From Pteria penguin (taxonomy: Eukaryota > Mollusca > Bivalvia > Pterioida > Pteriidae), in assembly GCA_035048485.1 (NCBI GenBank), contig CM068582.1, positions 17,239,269 to 17,303,268 on the forward strand: a DNA stretch of 64,000 bases. Reading direction: 5' to 3'. Below the pieces are notes generated by a model that saw nothing but the letters and a program-made list of their open reading frames with translations, did no database searches and was not told the origin of the DNA. Position 1 is the stretch's first letter, and every line of letters begins with the position of its first letter. Position numbers and translations under genes: made by a program. Shown piece after piece: positions 45,021 through 59,384 of the stretch.

Positions 45021-45027
45021 TGAACTC

Positions 45028-45225
45028 CTAATAATGATGACCGTTAATGACGGGCTTAATAATGGTGACCATAAATGACAGGCTTAATAATGATGACCGT
45101 TAATGACGTGTTTAATAATGGTGACTGCTAAAGACGGGTTTAATAGTGATGACCGTTAATGACGGGCTTAATAACGGTGTCCGTCAATGGCCGATTTCAT
45201 AATAGTGACAGTTAATGACGGGCTT
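45028..45225. repeat. 28-bp tandem repeat
   Basis: About seven copies of 'taatgacgggcttaataatg' plus 'atgaccgt', with point variants. Confidence 0.85.
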
Positions 45226-45504
45226 AGTCTTTTCTAACTTACCATAGTTCATATATACAATATCTTGGTTCGAAATAATATTTCAGTAATGGTAGGAAAT
45301 TTAGTCCATATATTAGAATATGTTAATGAAATATGTTGCGTTCAATCATGTATTTTTGCCAATGCATCGTAGGAAATTAATTTTACATACAGAATTACCT
45401 GGTTGTTCTAACAGATTCAATCGTTGATGATTGAATTGATCCGTAGATGTGTATATCGCGATTGTTTTCAATGTAAATCGATCCATCTATTATTAGTTAA
45501 ACAT

Positions 45505-45609
<105 letters not shown>

Positions 45610-45926
45610 TGGTGATGCCTACCGCATAGACTGAATTATCTTGGATAACACAAAATTATAGTTGTCCTTTTTGACGTATTAAAATGTGATATTAGATATT
45701 TTAATTAAATTTAAAACTTAAGAAAATCTATCAATCATCATGCAACAATTCAATATTTTGATACAGTGCACTCTTTGGTGAACTTAATTTGAGAAATCAA
45801 TCATCAGTTCTAAGAAATCCATTACAAGATATAATGTCATCGTTGACAATAATTGCTTTCATCTTTCGCATTACTTCCACTGTTTGATTTGCAAAATATG
45901 TCCCGTAAGATAGACAGCACCAATTG

Positions 45927-45975
45927 ATTTCCCATAATGCTTTATACGATTTCCCATAATGCTTTATACGATTTT
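45927..45975. repeat. 25-bp direct duplication upstream of SLC6
   Basis: 'gatttcccataatgctttat' plus 'ac' occurs twice in tandem about 230-270 bp upstream of the ATG at 46200. Confidence 0.85.
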
Positions 45976-46073
45976 AACTTTGTAGGACCCTTGTCACCTA
46001 CGATTTCTTCTGACAATGTATTGATAACAAATGAAGAAATTCCCAATTAGTTGGCAAAGCTTTTGTGGTTGCG

Positions 46074-46085
46074 CCACCTAGCGGC
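46074..46085 (+). promoter_or_regulatory. CTCF-like motif (CCACCTAGCGGC), speculative
   Basis: It resembles the animal CTCF core (CCASYAGRKGGC) with mismatches, and lies 115 bp upstream of the SLC6 ATG. The motif alone is weak evidence. Confidence 0.2.
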
Positions 46086-46199
46086 TTGTAGACCGTGATT
46101 TGTTTGCAGGCGATCGATCTCGAAATCCTGACGAAGCCTAGAGATAGATGTCAGGGCCTCTGCTTACAATAATATTAGTTTTCGCTTATATAATCAACA

Positions 46200-46419
46200 A
46201 TGGAACCAGAGGAGAAGAACACGCTTGAGCTTTCTAACCTCAATGTACCCAATATGACTACAGCAACCGGGAACACACAGAATGCAGGAGGAAATGGGGA
46301 AACTTTACACCTACCTAGCCCTGGGACATCCTATGGAAGTACATTAAGTATCGCTCCAGATGCATCAACTGCCAATCTTCTGCGCATAGACTTAGAAAGA
46401 AAAATAAACAGACATACAG
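46200..46419 (+). CDS. SLC6 exon 1: start codon and cytoplasmic N-terminus
   Basis: ATG followed by 73 codons and one base, donor gtaaat. It encodes a Thr/Asn/Ser-rich cytoplasmic tail ending ERKINRHTG. The phase (one base left over) fits exon 2, which opens with two bases. The tail itself is not conserved, so the call rests on phase, donor and position. The intron is about 9 kb. Confidence 0.75.
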
Positions 46420-49400
46420 GTAAATGTAATGCAACTACATCGCGTTCTTCGCATAAATGTTAATCAAATTTATGTAGAATACAAGGGAATCGAAGGAAAC
46501 GGATAAATGATTGTACGTGTGAATGATATGTTCCGGTGAAAGTTTATAGCAAGGTAAGGTTGAGGGAAATGTTAATATAATATACAAAAACTAGTATGTT
46601 TGCTGTGGTTTGTACGGGATATTTTTGACTTTCTACAATTTTCAGTCTACTTACAACACCGGAACAAGAGGTGAACAACCTCTCCTTTATGTAATGGTGC
46701 GATCGAGAACTCGAACCCGAATCATTCGCACTACTAGCTAATCATTTGATCATTACATTAACTCTTGCTCCAACATAAAGATATATCAGAATCCTGTGTA
46801 CATATTCTGAATAAGACTGATACTATGATTACATGATGCGTTTTAAAGTTGTATTATCAATTTTATACTGTTGAAATCAATGTACAAAGTAAGTAAAGCT
46901 CTGTTTATTAGGCCTATGTTTCTGTAAATACAAAGCCGGCGTGGCCTAGTAGTATCGCGTCGGACTCCTGATCGGGAGTTCGAGTCCCGCTCTGGTCATG
47001 CCGGTGTTATGTCTTTCGGATGAGACAGTAAAAACCGAGGTCCCGTGTCGTGGTATGCATGGCACGTTAAAGATCCCTCACTGCTTCGGGTGGGTCCGTT
47101 GCAAAGGTCAAAATTTGTATGCCCTGCATCAGGCAGATGTCGTCACCATATACGTGAAATATTCGTGGTGTGACGTAAAACAAAAATCAATCAATCAATC
47201 AATCTGTAAATACAACAGAACGCATAAACTGGGATCTACATATACATACATGTGAATAGAATATCAATAGGGTCGAAAAGTCTCGTCACCCGACACGTGA
47301 GAGGTTTCGAGAAAACTCCATAATTCAATGTCTGGGTGATGATTAGAGCTGTAGATTTAATTTTGTGGAAATGAATAATGATACATGACCTTCCGCGTCA
47401 AAGTTTTAATGAGTTTCACATGAAATTCGAATTAGATCTGTTTACTAGTATAGTGACTGACCGATATGCTTTTCATTCAAATGAAATTTTAAACAGTAGC
47501 AAGCAACTTTTAACTGTCCTGAAACAGTAAAATTGATTACTAGTAACTAAACGAAAAACCATGACAGGATTTCATGCGAGACTTACCGAAACTAGAAGTT
47601 TGCACATACACTTTAAATATGTGGATAACTCCGACGCAGATACTTTTATTAACAAATGTTAAGTACTATGTCACGGTATGGCATTCAAAACAAAATATTA
47701 CCGTGGATATTCATGAACCCCTGGAAATCAAATGTGAGACCACGTGACCGGAAGCAATAAACATTTCTTTTTTGGCCATCCACAACCACCAAGAATGATG
47801 ACCATACCTTATCTATATCATTGCTAAACAGACTACATATTTTTTTGCATTGAGCTTGGTATTCATTAGTTTTCTTACTTTCATGCATATTGCAAGTTAC
47901 GTCATAGTCAGCCAACGGACATTTTGTGTAATACTCGAGGAAAAACATTTGGCTTTACATTGAGAATGACTGCATCAACTCGCTCACTGGAAACATTTAC
48001 TGAGCTGTTTTATATATTACTGTTTTTTGAAAAGTGAATGGAAAACTTCTTTCCATTTTCGTACGTACAACAAGAATAATAAGCGTATTTTAATTTGTAA
48101 TCGATGATTTCCCGTTTCAAGCATAGTAAATGTAAACTGCAAAGAGCATTTTGTTATTTGTGTTTACGAATTATGCATAAACCAAAAAGACAGTTGGAAC
48201 TTTTCGTCCCATTAATATTATTGTATAAGTACGTGTAATTTGAATATTGCGTTAATCGAAAACAATCCGATCTCTGATATCACTAATTGATTTGAAGAGT
48301 CGTGCAAATTAATTTCCGATATCAGAAGTCTCAATCAATATGGTGAAGAGGGAGAATGAGGGATGTGATTTATAATGGGGTATACCCGTTTCCTCCGATG
48401 CTAAAGCAGCAATATCCTTTGTAGTCGAAATAGATTATTTACGGCTATCTCTATGCCTTGATTGATATCACATTTCCGCACATAGGGACGTGTATACATG
48501 ATCGAAGTCCATATCTGGCGAACTCACTCACACCTCGCAAGGCTAAGTAATACAATCAAGTTAGCATGAGTTCATGAACCGTTGTAACATGCAACGTTGT
48601 CTCCTGAAGTAAGATGTAATAAGTAAGATGAAGTAAGATAACTCCTGCGAGTTTTGACTACTGTAGGAAATAGGGTAAATCTTATCCCAAAGGTGGAAGC
48701 TCGGTTGTTATAAGTATATAAGTAAATCGATACTTAAACATCAATATTGGAAAGTTTTGCCGCTACGTATACTGTACAATAAAACACAGAGACAGTAATA
48801 CATCCCAGTTTAAATCTTTAAACATACAAAAACAATAATATTCTTTAAGTACAACAATAAGATACCAAGTAATGTTTAAGTACAACAATAAGATACCAAG
48901 TAATGTTTAAGTACAACAATAAGATACCAAGTAATGTTTCGTAGGAAGATGGATATAAAAAGACAAAATAATGAGTAAAGGCAATTCACAGACCTCTAGG
49001 AAAATCCAGAGGTGGTAACAGGTGCCATGGTGGAGTAAGCATCCCCTGTCGTCCGATCACACCCGCCATGATGCCATAATATAAGTCGAGTTATTATAAA
49101 CCAGATTCGATATTCACATTCAGTAGACAGTATAATACCGTAGTCATATTTGGTAAAACGTTACTATTAGTATTGTTATTGTAATAGAAATATATTACAA
49201 TCTAAACGGTAAATATCTTCAATCGAATAAGGAAGTCAACATATAGGACAATAATATCCGATAATCGTGCACGAAATCTTTGTATCATCTGTAAAATTTG
49301 TAGGATGTTATATTCTTTGAAGATGAATAAGAAAATGTTAAATGATAAATTTAGAGAAATCGAAACTCGCAGCAAAGTATACCGGCTATTCAAAATTATA

Positions 49401-52400
49401 CTGAGTATGTTTAAAATCATTGTAAGGATTTCACAATAAGTATATCAGTTACTGTCTTCGTTTATTTTATGCACTGAGAGCAATCACAGTTAACTGAAGT
49501 TTTAAACGCGCATCATTTATTACTCCTCGCTTTAAATGATTAAAAAGTCCCTATATAATTTATTTCCGGTAGGTGCTATTTGCAAAATTGAAAGAAAGAG
49601 CAAAAGCTACTTTTATCACTATCAAAAATCGAAAAACAGTTAGGTGTTTCTTGGAGTATCTCATTGCTTGATATAAAACAGACGTCATTAACCGTTGCCC
49701 AATAGGTTTATCTTTCCCGGATCTTACATGAATTCAATAGATGAATCTGCCTCATGAGATTTCGTAAAGAACACAGCCAAGAAGTAATATCTAACTTCTC
49801 TATTTCTCCCCACATCGGAAAACGAGAAATCAATAGTGCGAATTAGCTGAAAAGTAATTTAAGAAATATATATGGGCACTCACATTTGTTTGTAAACCTA
49901 AATTACTTGTTGATGACGCAGTCTTTTTTCCATTATTTTTCTGTCTTGTGTGTATTGTACTTTTGAATTAAGTTGCTGTCCGAAGGAGACCATTACATAT
50001 CTAGAAATCTGTCACTGCTTTATCCGTTCATCTGTTAAACTTTAAAATAAAATTCAAGAACTGTTCAAAAACTGTGCTAAATTTTTATGTTGTTTTCATG
50101 ACCTAAGACAATAGACATCTGGTTATCTGGTCTACCTTGAATTATAGCCAATGTACACAATTTGTGAAGTGTATCGTGCGTGACCGAGAGTTCCCGGGTT
50201 CAATCCCCTTGGTGGCCGGTCGATGTCCTGTCTTTGGGACGAGTCAGTAAAACTCGAGTTCACGTGTCGTGGTAAACGTGGCACGTACAGATACATCATT
50301 GCTTCTGATAGGTATTTTTCAGAGGTCTAAATTCCTGTGCTGTGCTGATGCCGTCACCATTTCACTTATAAGAACAATAATATTCGTTTGACGTAAAACA
50401 AGAATCAAACAAACAAAATGCATGATAGATGCGCTTTGGTTTATTTAGAATTTTTTCTTTGGGTGTCATGATGTTGCTAAGTCATTTCCTCATCCATATC
50501 TTGTAAACTACTGATGATAAAGGGCGGGTGAAACTGCCCTACTCCTGACTGGCAGGAACAAATGATACTGCCCTACTCCTGACAGGCAGGGACAAATAAT
50601 ACTGCCCTACTCCTGACTGACAGAGATAAATGATATAACCCTACTTCTGACTGGCAGATACAAATGATACAGCCCTACTCCTGACTGTCAGGGATAAATG
50701 ATACCTACTCCTGACTGACAGGGACAAATGATACAAACCTACTCCTGACTGACAGGAATAAATGATACTGCCGTACTCCTCACTGGCAGGAACAAATGAT
50801 ACTGCCGAACTCCTCACTGGCAGGAACAAATGATACTGCCGAACTCCTGTCTGGCAGAAACAAATGATACAGCCCTACTCCTGACTGGCAAGGACAAATG
50901 ATACAGCCCTACTCCTGACTGGCAGAAACAAATGATACAGCCCTACTCCTGACTGGCAAGGACAAATGATACTGCCATACCCCTGACTGGCAGGAACAAA
51001 TGATACAGCCCTACTCCTGGCTGGTAGGGACAAATGATACTGCCGTACTCCTTTCTGGCAGAAACAAGTGATACAGCCCTACTCCTGACTGGCAGGGACA
51101 AATCATACAGCCCTACTCCTGACTGACAGGAACAAATGATACAGCCGTACTCCTGACTGGCAGGGACAAATGATACAGCCCTACTCCTGACTGGCAGGAA
51201 CAAATGATACAGCCGTACTCCTGTCTGGCAGGAACAAATGATACTGCCGTACTCCTCACTGGCAGGAACAAATGATACAGCCCTACTCCTGACTGGCAGG
51301 GACAAATCATACAGCCCTACTCCTGACTGACAGGAACAAATGATACTGCCGTACTCCTCACTGGCAGGAACAAATGATACAGCCGTACTCCTGTCTGGCA
51401 GGAACAAATGATAAAGTCCTACTTCTGATTGGCAGGAATAAATGATACTGCCGTATTCCTGACAGAAAGGGACAAAGGATACTGCCCTATTTCTGACCGG
51501 CAGGGACAAATGAAAATGCCGTGCTCCTTGACTGACAGGGAATATGATACTGCCGTTCTTCTGACTGGCAGGGACACATGAAACTGCTGTACTCCTGACT
51601 GGCAGGAGCAAATGATACAGCCCTACTACTGACTAGCATGGACAAATGATAATGCTGCACTACTAACTGACAGCGACAAATGATGCAGCCCTACTCCTGA
51701 CTGTCAGGGACAAATGATACGGCCCTACTTCTGACTAACAGGGACAAATGATACAGCCCTACTTCTGACTGACAGGGACAAAATATATTGTCGTAGTCCT
51801 GACTAACAGGGACAAATGACACTGCCGTACTCCCAAATGATAGGGACAAATGTTACTGCCCTACTTCAGACTGACAGGGACAAATGATACTGCCCTACTT
51901 CTGACTGGCAGGGACAAATGATACAGCCCTACTCCTGACTGTCAGAGATAAATGAAACAGCCCTACTCCTGACTGTCAGGGACACATGATACTGCCGTAC
52001 TCCTGACTGACAGGGACAATTGATACAGCCCTTCTCATGACAGGCAGGGGCAAGTGATACCACCCTACTCCTGACTGGCAGAGATAAATGATACATCCCT
52101 ACTCCTGACTATCAGGGACAAATAATACTGCCCTACTCCTGACTGGCAGGGACAAATGATACTGCTGTACTACTGACTGACAGGAACAAATGATACTGCC
52201 GTACTCCTCACTGGCAGGAACAAATGATACTGCCGAACTCCTGTCTGGCAGAAACAAATGATACAGTCCTACTCCTGACTGGCAGAAACAAATAATACAG
52301 CCCTACTCCTGACTGGCAAGGACAAATGATACTGCCATACCCCTGACTGGCAGGAACAAATGATACAGCCCTACTCCTGGCTGGTAGGAACAAATGATAC

Positions 52401-55400
52401 TGCCGTACTCCTTTCTGGCAGAAACAAATGATACAGCCCTACTCCTGACTGGCAGGAACAAATGATACAGCCCTACTCCTGGCTGGTAGGAACAAATGAT
52501 ACTGCCGTACTCCTTTCTGGCAGAAACAAATCATACAGCCCTACTCCTGACTGACAGGAACAAATGATACAGCCGTACTCCTGACTGGCAGGGACAAATG
52601 ATACAGCCCTACTCCTCACTGGCAGGAACAAATGATACAGCCGTACTCCTGTCTGGCAGGAACAAATGATACTGCCGTACTCCTCACTGGCGGGAACAAA
52701 TGATACAGCCCTACTCCTGACTGGCAGGGACAAATCATACAGCCCTACTCCTGACTGACAGGAACAAATGATACTGCCGTACTCCTCACTGGCAGGAACA
52801 AATGATAAAGTCCTACTTCTGATTGGCAGGAATAAATGATACTGCCGTATTCCTGACAGAAAGGGACAAAGGGTACTGCCCTATTTCTGACCGGCAGGGA
52901 CAAATGAAACTGCCGTGCTCCTTGACTGACAGGGAATATGATACTGCCGTTCTCCTGACTGGCAGGGACACATGAAACTGCTGTACTCCTGACTGGCAGG
53001 AGCAAATGATACAGCCCTACTACTGACTAGCATGGACAAATGATAATGCTGTACTACTAACTGACAGCGACAAATGATGCAGCCCTACTCCTGACTGACA
53101 GGGACAAATGATACGGCCCTACTTCTGACTAACAGGGACAAATGATACAGCCCTACTTCTGACTGACAGGGACAAAATATATTGTCGTAGTCCTGACTAA
53201 CAGGGACAAATGACACTGCCGTACTCCCAAATGATAGGGACAAATGTTACTGCCCTACTTCAGACTGACAGGGACAAATGATACTGCCCTACTTCTGACT
53301 GGCAGGGACAAATGATACAGCCCTACTCCTGACTGTCAGGGACACATGATACTGCCGTACTCCTGACTAGCAGGGACAATTGATACTGCCGTACTCCTGA
53401 CTGACAGGGACAATTGATACAGCCCTTCTCATGACAGGCAGGGGCAAGTGATACCATCCTACTCCTGACTGGCAGAGATAAATGATACATCCCTACTCCT
53501 GACTAACAGGGACAAATGATAAAGCCCTACTCCTGACGGGCAGGAACAAATGATACAGCCGTACTCCTGACTGGCAGGGACAAATGATACAGCCGTACTC
53601 CTGTCTGGCAGGAACAAATGATACTGCCGTACTCCTCACTGGCAGGAACAAATGATACAGCCCTACTCCTGACTGGCAGGGACAAATCATACAGCCCTAC
53701 TCTTGACTGACAGGCGGCAGGGACAAATGAAACTGCCGTGCTCCTTGACTGACAGGGAATATGATACTGCCGTTCTCCTGACTGGCAGGGACACATGAAA
53801 CTGCTGTACTCCTGACTGGCAGGTGTTACTGCCCTACTTCAGACTGACAGGGACAAATGATACTGCCCTACTTCTGACTGGCAGGGACAAATGATACAGC
53901 CTTACTCCTGACTGTCAGGGACACATGATACTGCCGTACTCCTGACTAGCAGGGACAATTGATACAGCCCTTCTCATGACAGGCAGGGGCAAGTGATACC
54001 ATCCTACTCCTGACTAACAGGGACAAATGACACTGCCGTACTCCCAATTGATAGGGACAAATCTTACTGCCCTACTTCAGACTGACAGGGACAAATGATA
54101 CTGCCCTACTTCTGACTGGCAGGGACAAATGATACAGCCCTACTCCTGACTGTCAGAGATAAATGAAACAGCCCTACTCCTGACTGTCAGGGACACATGA
54201 TACTGCCGTACTCCTGACTGACAGGGACAATTGATACAGCCCTTCTCATGACAGGCAGGGGCAAGTGATACCATCCTACTCCTGACTGGCAGAGATAAAT
54301 GATACATCCCTACTCCTGACTAACAGGGACAAATGATAAAGCCCTACTCCTGACGGGCAGGAACAAATGATACAGTCCTACTGCTGACTAGCAGAGACAA
54401 ATGATACTGTTGTACTCCCGAGTGACAGGGACAAATGATAAAGCCCTACTACTGACTAACAGGGACAAATGATATTGCCCTACTCCTGACTGGCAGGGAC
54501 AAATTATACTGCCGTACTCCTGACTGACAGAGACAAATGATACTGCCGTACTCCTGACTGGCAAGTATAAATGATACAGCCCTACTGTAGACTGACTGGG
54601 ACAATAATACTGCCGTACTCCTGACACTGGCAGGGTCAAATGATACTGCCGTACTCCTGACTGACAGGGACAAATGATACTGCCGTATTCCTGACTGACA
54701 GGGACAAATGATACTAACATCCTAAGTTGGTTGGACTGCTTGGTAATTTTTTGTAGAGTGCGTTATGTGCTTGTAGAGTGCGTAGTGAGTTTGTAGAGAG
54801 CATAGTGTGTTTGTATAGTGCGTGGTGTATTTGTAAAAAGCGTGGTGTGTTTGTAGAGTGCGTAGTGTGTTTGTAAAGTGCATGTTGTATTTGTAGAGTG
54901 CGTAGTGTTTTTGTAGACTGCGGTAGTGTTTTTGTAGACTGCGTAGTGTGTTTGTAGAGTGCGTAGTGTGTTTGTAAAGTGCATGTTGTGTTGTTAGCGT
55001 GCGTAGTGTGTTTGTAGAGTGCGAAGTGTATTTGTAAATTGCGTAGTATGTTTGTTTCTATCGTTTGTTCTACCGGGATTATGCCATGATTGAGTTTGAT
55101 CGTCAAACGCATATTCTGCTGAGATGTTTCAACGTTATGCGGCACTTTTTCAAGAGCAAAATCAATGTGATAACGCAATTCATGAATCAAACACTCACAC
55201 AACTGTACCTCAAAGCACACTCCCTTCTTCAACAGTTTTTTTTATTTTTGTCAGATGCATCGAAGCTACACATACTGTATTAATGAACTTATCTTGGATT
55301 ATAGAAAATATCTCATTGAACAAATATAATGTTATACAATGTAAAAAATAAAATGGTAAAAACAGTAACACGAGTAGCTACTAGATTATTTCCTTTCCAG

Positions 55401-58400
55401 GGGAGGAGCGTGAAACATGGGACAGCAGAGCTGAATTTTTGTTATCATTGGTTGGATATGCTGTTGGCTTAGGGAATGTCTGGAGGTTTCCATATCTAAC
55501 ACAGAAAAACGGAGGGGGTAAGGTATAATAGCCGGCGGAACATCAATTACGCCACTGTAAACTGCGAGCAATGTCAGTATGTATCATGTAACACCCTGTA
55601 ACATTTGTCATTTATTATGTAACACCCTGTAACATTTGTCATTTATTCTAATCATCTTTGATAGAAAACGTAAGTGAAGTTGTTTTTCCAATCATCGGAA
55701 AACCGGTATCAATTGCATTGTGTCTTTCAGTATAAAGATTTAATTGTAAGCGAAAATATTATATAACAGACAGAGAAAATTCAAAAGTGTTGCAATATCT
55801 GTCTCCATTTTAGCATCAAGATATTGCGATTAATTACAATGTTTTATATAATGTGAGACGGAATGATTAGCCAATAGTGAATATTACCTGTGCCTGACAC
55901 ATGCTTCCATCTTCATTACTTGTAGCATTTATATGCTTGTTGTTCTCCCAATACAAAATCCGTTCCATTTTACTGTTAGTACCATAGTCATATGTCACCA
56001 GTTACTTTCGTATTTTGTATTAATGTCACACTTATTCCCTTTGCAGTGTGGAGCTCGTAGAACAGTTCCGCACGGAGAGTTTGACTTAAGTGTTATTACA
56101 CTTTTTCCTGATGTATTGGTTGCAATGGCACTTTCTACACAGTGTTGAATCACATTCATTTAGATGTAGTGCTGAGTTTCCGTTGTTTCTTCCGTATGTA
56201 AGGGCATTCGTGGCGGGTGTGGCTAGCCACTCAGACACTCAGGAGACGCTTACTTCTTCTGGACACCTGGTCTCAACCCTGAATTTAAGGGGTCCGTGAA
56301 TTTCCGCTGTGGTACATTGTTGTTAATGCCGTATTCACTTGACACCAGTTACCAGTTATTTTGCATTCGAATATTTAAATAATTGCCTACATCAAAAGGG
56401 TTTATATTATGTATATTATGTTGATAGTTTTTGCTCCTTTGTGTTTGAAACATTGAAAATTGATAAGTTTTAAAAAGGAAACCAGGGTAAATATATAAAA
56501 ATTTTAATCCATCTATTCCTACAGATAATCTACTATTAAAGTCTCAACCGTGTAAGTAACATGCCTCGAATACCTATTTTGACGATTATGTAGTTTCTAA
56601 TTGTATTGTATAATGATATTTCAGGTGCGTTCCTCATACCATATGCCATCATGTTAGCAATTGAAGGAATACCGCTATTTTATCTGGAGTTGGCTATTGG
56701 TCAACGTTTACGTAAAGGTGCTGTCGGATGCTGGAATCAAGTGTCCCCACTACTACAGGGATTGGGACTTGCTTCAGCTGCAGTATCCTTCAATGTAGCA
56801 CTGTATTATAATACTATAATTGCCTGGTGCATACTGTATTTTGTTCAGAGCTTCCAGAGTCCACTGCCCTGGTCAGAGTGTCCTCTGAGATTGATAGGAA
56901 ATACTACCATATACGATCAAGAGTGTGAGGTACACAAAACCTTCAAGTAATGAGTAAAGCGTTCACGTATACTATTTTCTTTTTTCATATTTGGCTGATG
57001 TGATATAGTTTTGTTTTGATTTTATATGGCTGTGACATTTTCATTACAACTTTTGCCCACATTCATTCTGTCTAACGTATTGAACAATTTAAGTTTTGTC
57101 TGTATGTTTTATGGCATTCATGGCAGGTGCCAGCCAAACAAGAGATCCTACTCCTGCAGGGCACCTTGTTTTGTTTCTGGTTTTCAGGGGTTTGTGTACG
57201 CCCATCGTGGTACGTTGTTGTAAGTATCGTAATGGCATTGCAATAGTTATATCACTATGATATTTGTCTACATACTACAAAGTGCTATTCTTTTGTGTTT
57301 TTGTTGTAAACTTGGAGGGAGTGGGGTTTTTGATACTTTTATATATTTATTTATTTATTTATCTATCTATCTATTTGTTCTTTTCAAGTCAAAATGCTTC
57401 TAGACAGCTTTATTCTTTTTTGGCCATTTAGTTAAGGATTAAAGCCGAAACAAGCAAACTGTGCATATTATGAAATTTAATCCTATTTGCTTAATGGAGT
57501 TCCACGTATCTGGGTACCTTACCCTTACTGAAAACTTGATGAATACACTTAAGAACAACCACAAATTCTGACTCAATTCATTACTTTATTCTTAATTATG
57601 CTTCGTTTTGTTTTCGAATTGATTTATCGATATTGATGTAAAGCACATGCCAAAATGGCTATTGAACGACGAATAGTACATAGAAGGAACAAGCATTGCG
57701 ATGAATTGTAAAACCCAATTATCGTTATAACATAAAATATTGTGATTTGACATAGAAATCGATTATAATTATAACTGCATCGGATTATTATGTATATTCA
57801 CAAATAGCTGATTGGCTTCACAAAGTACGTTAGATTGAATTTTCTGTAACCAAATGACTACTGCGGTCTAGACGCTGATTCAGTGATTGGTTGGATAAAT
57901 TTGTTGAATTACTGGAAAATGCAATTCACATTGTATTACGCTTTGACCAATACCAATAAGAATGACTTTATATGGATAATGTGTATTTGTAATATAGTAT
58001 TCAATTCTATACACGCATAAGCAATAGGTGTGATTTTGTTCTCCGATACTTTAATCCAAAATTCCAATTTTTCCCAACACTCAACATAAACCGCCACCAT
58101 ATAGGCGGAAGAATCCTTATGTGGTATTACCCTCCACCACTCAACAAACCGCCACCATATAGGCTGAAGAATCCTTATGTGGTATTGCCCTCCACCACTC
58201 AATATAAACCGCCACCATATAGACTGAAGAATCCTTATGTGGTATTGCCCTCCACCACTCAATATAAACCGCCACCATATAGACTGAAGAATCCTTATGT
58301 GGTATTGCCCTCCACCACTCAATATAAACCGCCACCATATAGACTGAAGAATCCTTATGTGGTATTGCCCTCCACCACTCAACATAAACCGCCACCATAT

Positions 58401-59350
58401 AGGCTGAAGAATCCTTATGTGGTATTGCCCTCCACCACTCAATATAAACCGCCACCATATAGACTGAAGAATCCTTATGTGGTGTTGGCCTCCACAACTC
58501 AACATAAACTGCCACCATATAGACGGAAGAATCCTTATGTGGTGTTGGCCTCCACAACTCAACATAAACTGCCACCATATAGACGGAAGAATCCTTATGT
58601 GGTATTGCCCTCCACCATTTAACATAAACCGCCACCATATAGGCGGAAGGATCCTTGTGTGATGTTGCCTTCCACCATTCACATAAACCGCCACTATATA
58701 GGCGAAGGAATCCGTATGTGGTTTTGGCCTCCAACCCATTACATTGTCCGCCACCATATAGGTGAAAGAGTCCTGATTTGTATCTAAACCGCTAAACATT
58801 GAGTGCCACCACATAGGTGAAAGAATCCAGATATGGTGTTACCATCCACCATTTAACATTGACTATCACCATATACATGTAGGTAATCCTGATGTGGCGC
58901 TTAACTTTGTAAAATACTTAAGTAAAATTTGCTTTTCATAATTTACAAACACAATGCATTCTGTTAGTGTAAGCCAATTTTGTTATGCATTTATATCTTT
59001 CTTCTATATCTACTATTTTTCATATATTTATTATATTTAATGTATTAACTACATTCAACCAATTATCACAGAAAAGTGGAGCAACTACATATTTCTGGTA
59101 CCGGGAAACGTTGAACATTGCGCCCTCTGTCGAGGCCCAGACTACTTTAAACTGGAAAATGGCATTAGCTCTCATGGTGGCTTGGATCATCGTCTATCTG
59201 TGTATGATTAAAGGAATAAAATCGTCTGGAAAGGTGAGTATATTGATGAATTTCAACACTGATACTTTATAACTGATTACTTAAACTTTTAAAATGCTTA
59301 ACCCCTTTCAGTTATTTTAGTTTTTAATATCTCCAAGTATACTGATGTAC

Positions 59351-59384
<34 letters not shown>

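Noticed and set aside
47685..47948. 87-codon minus-strand frame as a gene
   Set aside because: No recognised domain, and part of it resembles a segment near 26760, suggesting a dispersed repeat.
50943..51611. 222-codon minus-strand frame
   Set aside because: Product of the 34-bp minisatellite (frame shifts every three units, 102 bp, remaining open by chance).
57936..58814. 292-codon minus-strand frame
   Set aside because: Product of the 60-bp minisatellite in an SLC6 intron; the opposite strand is open too.
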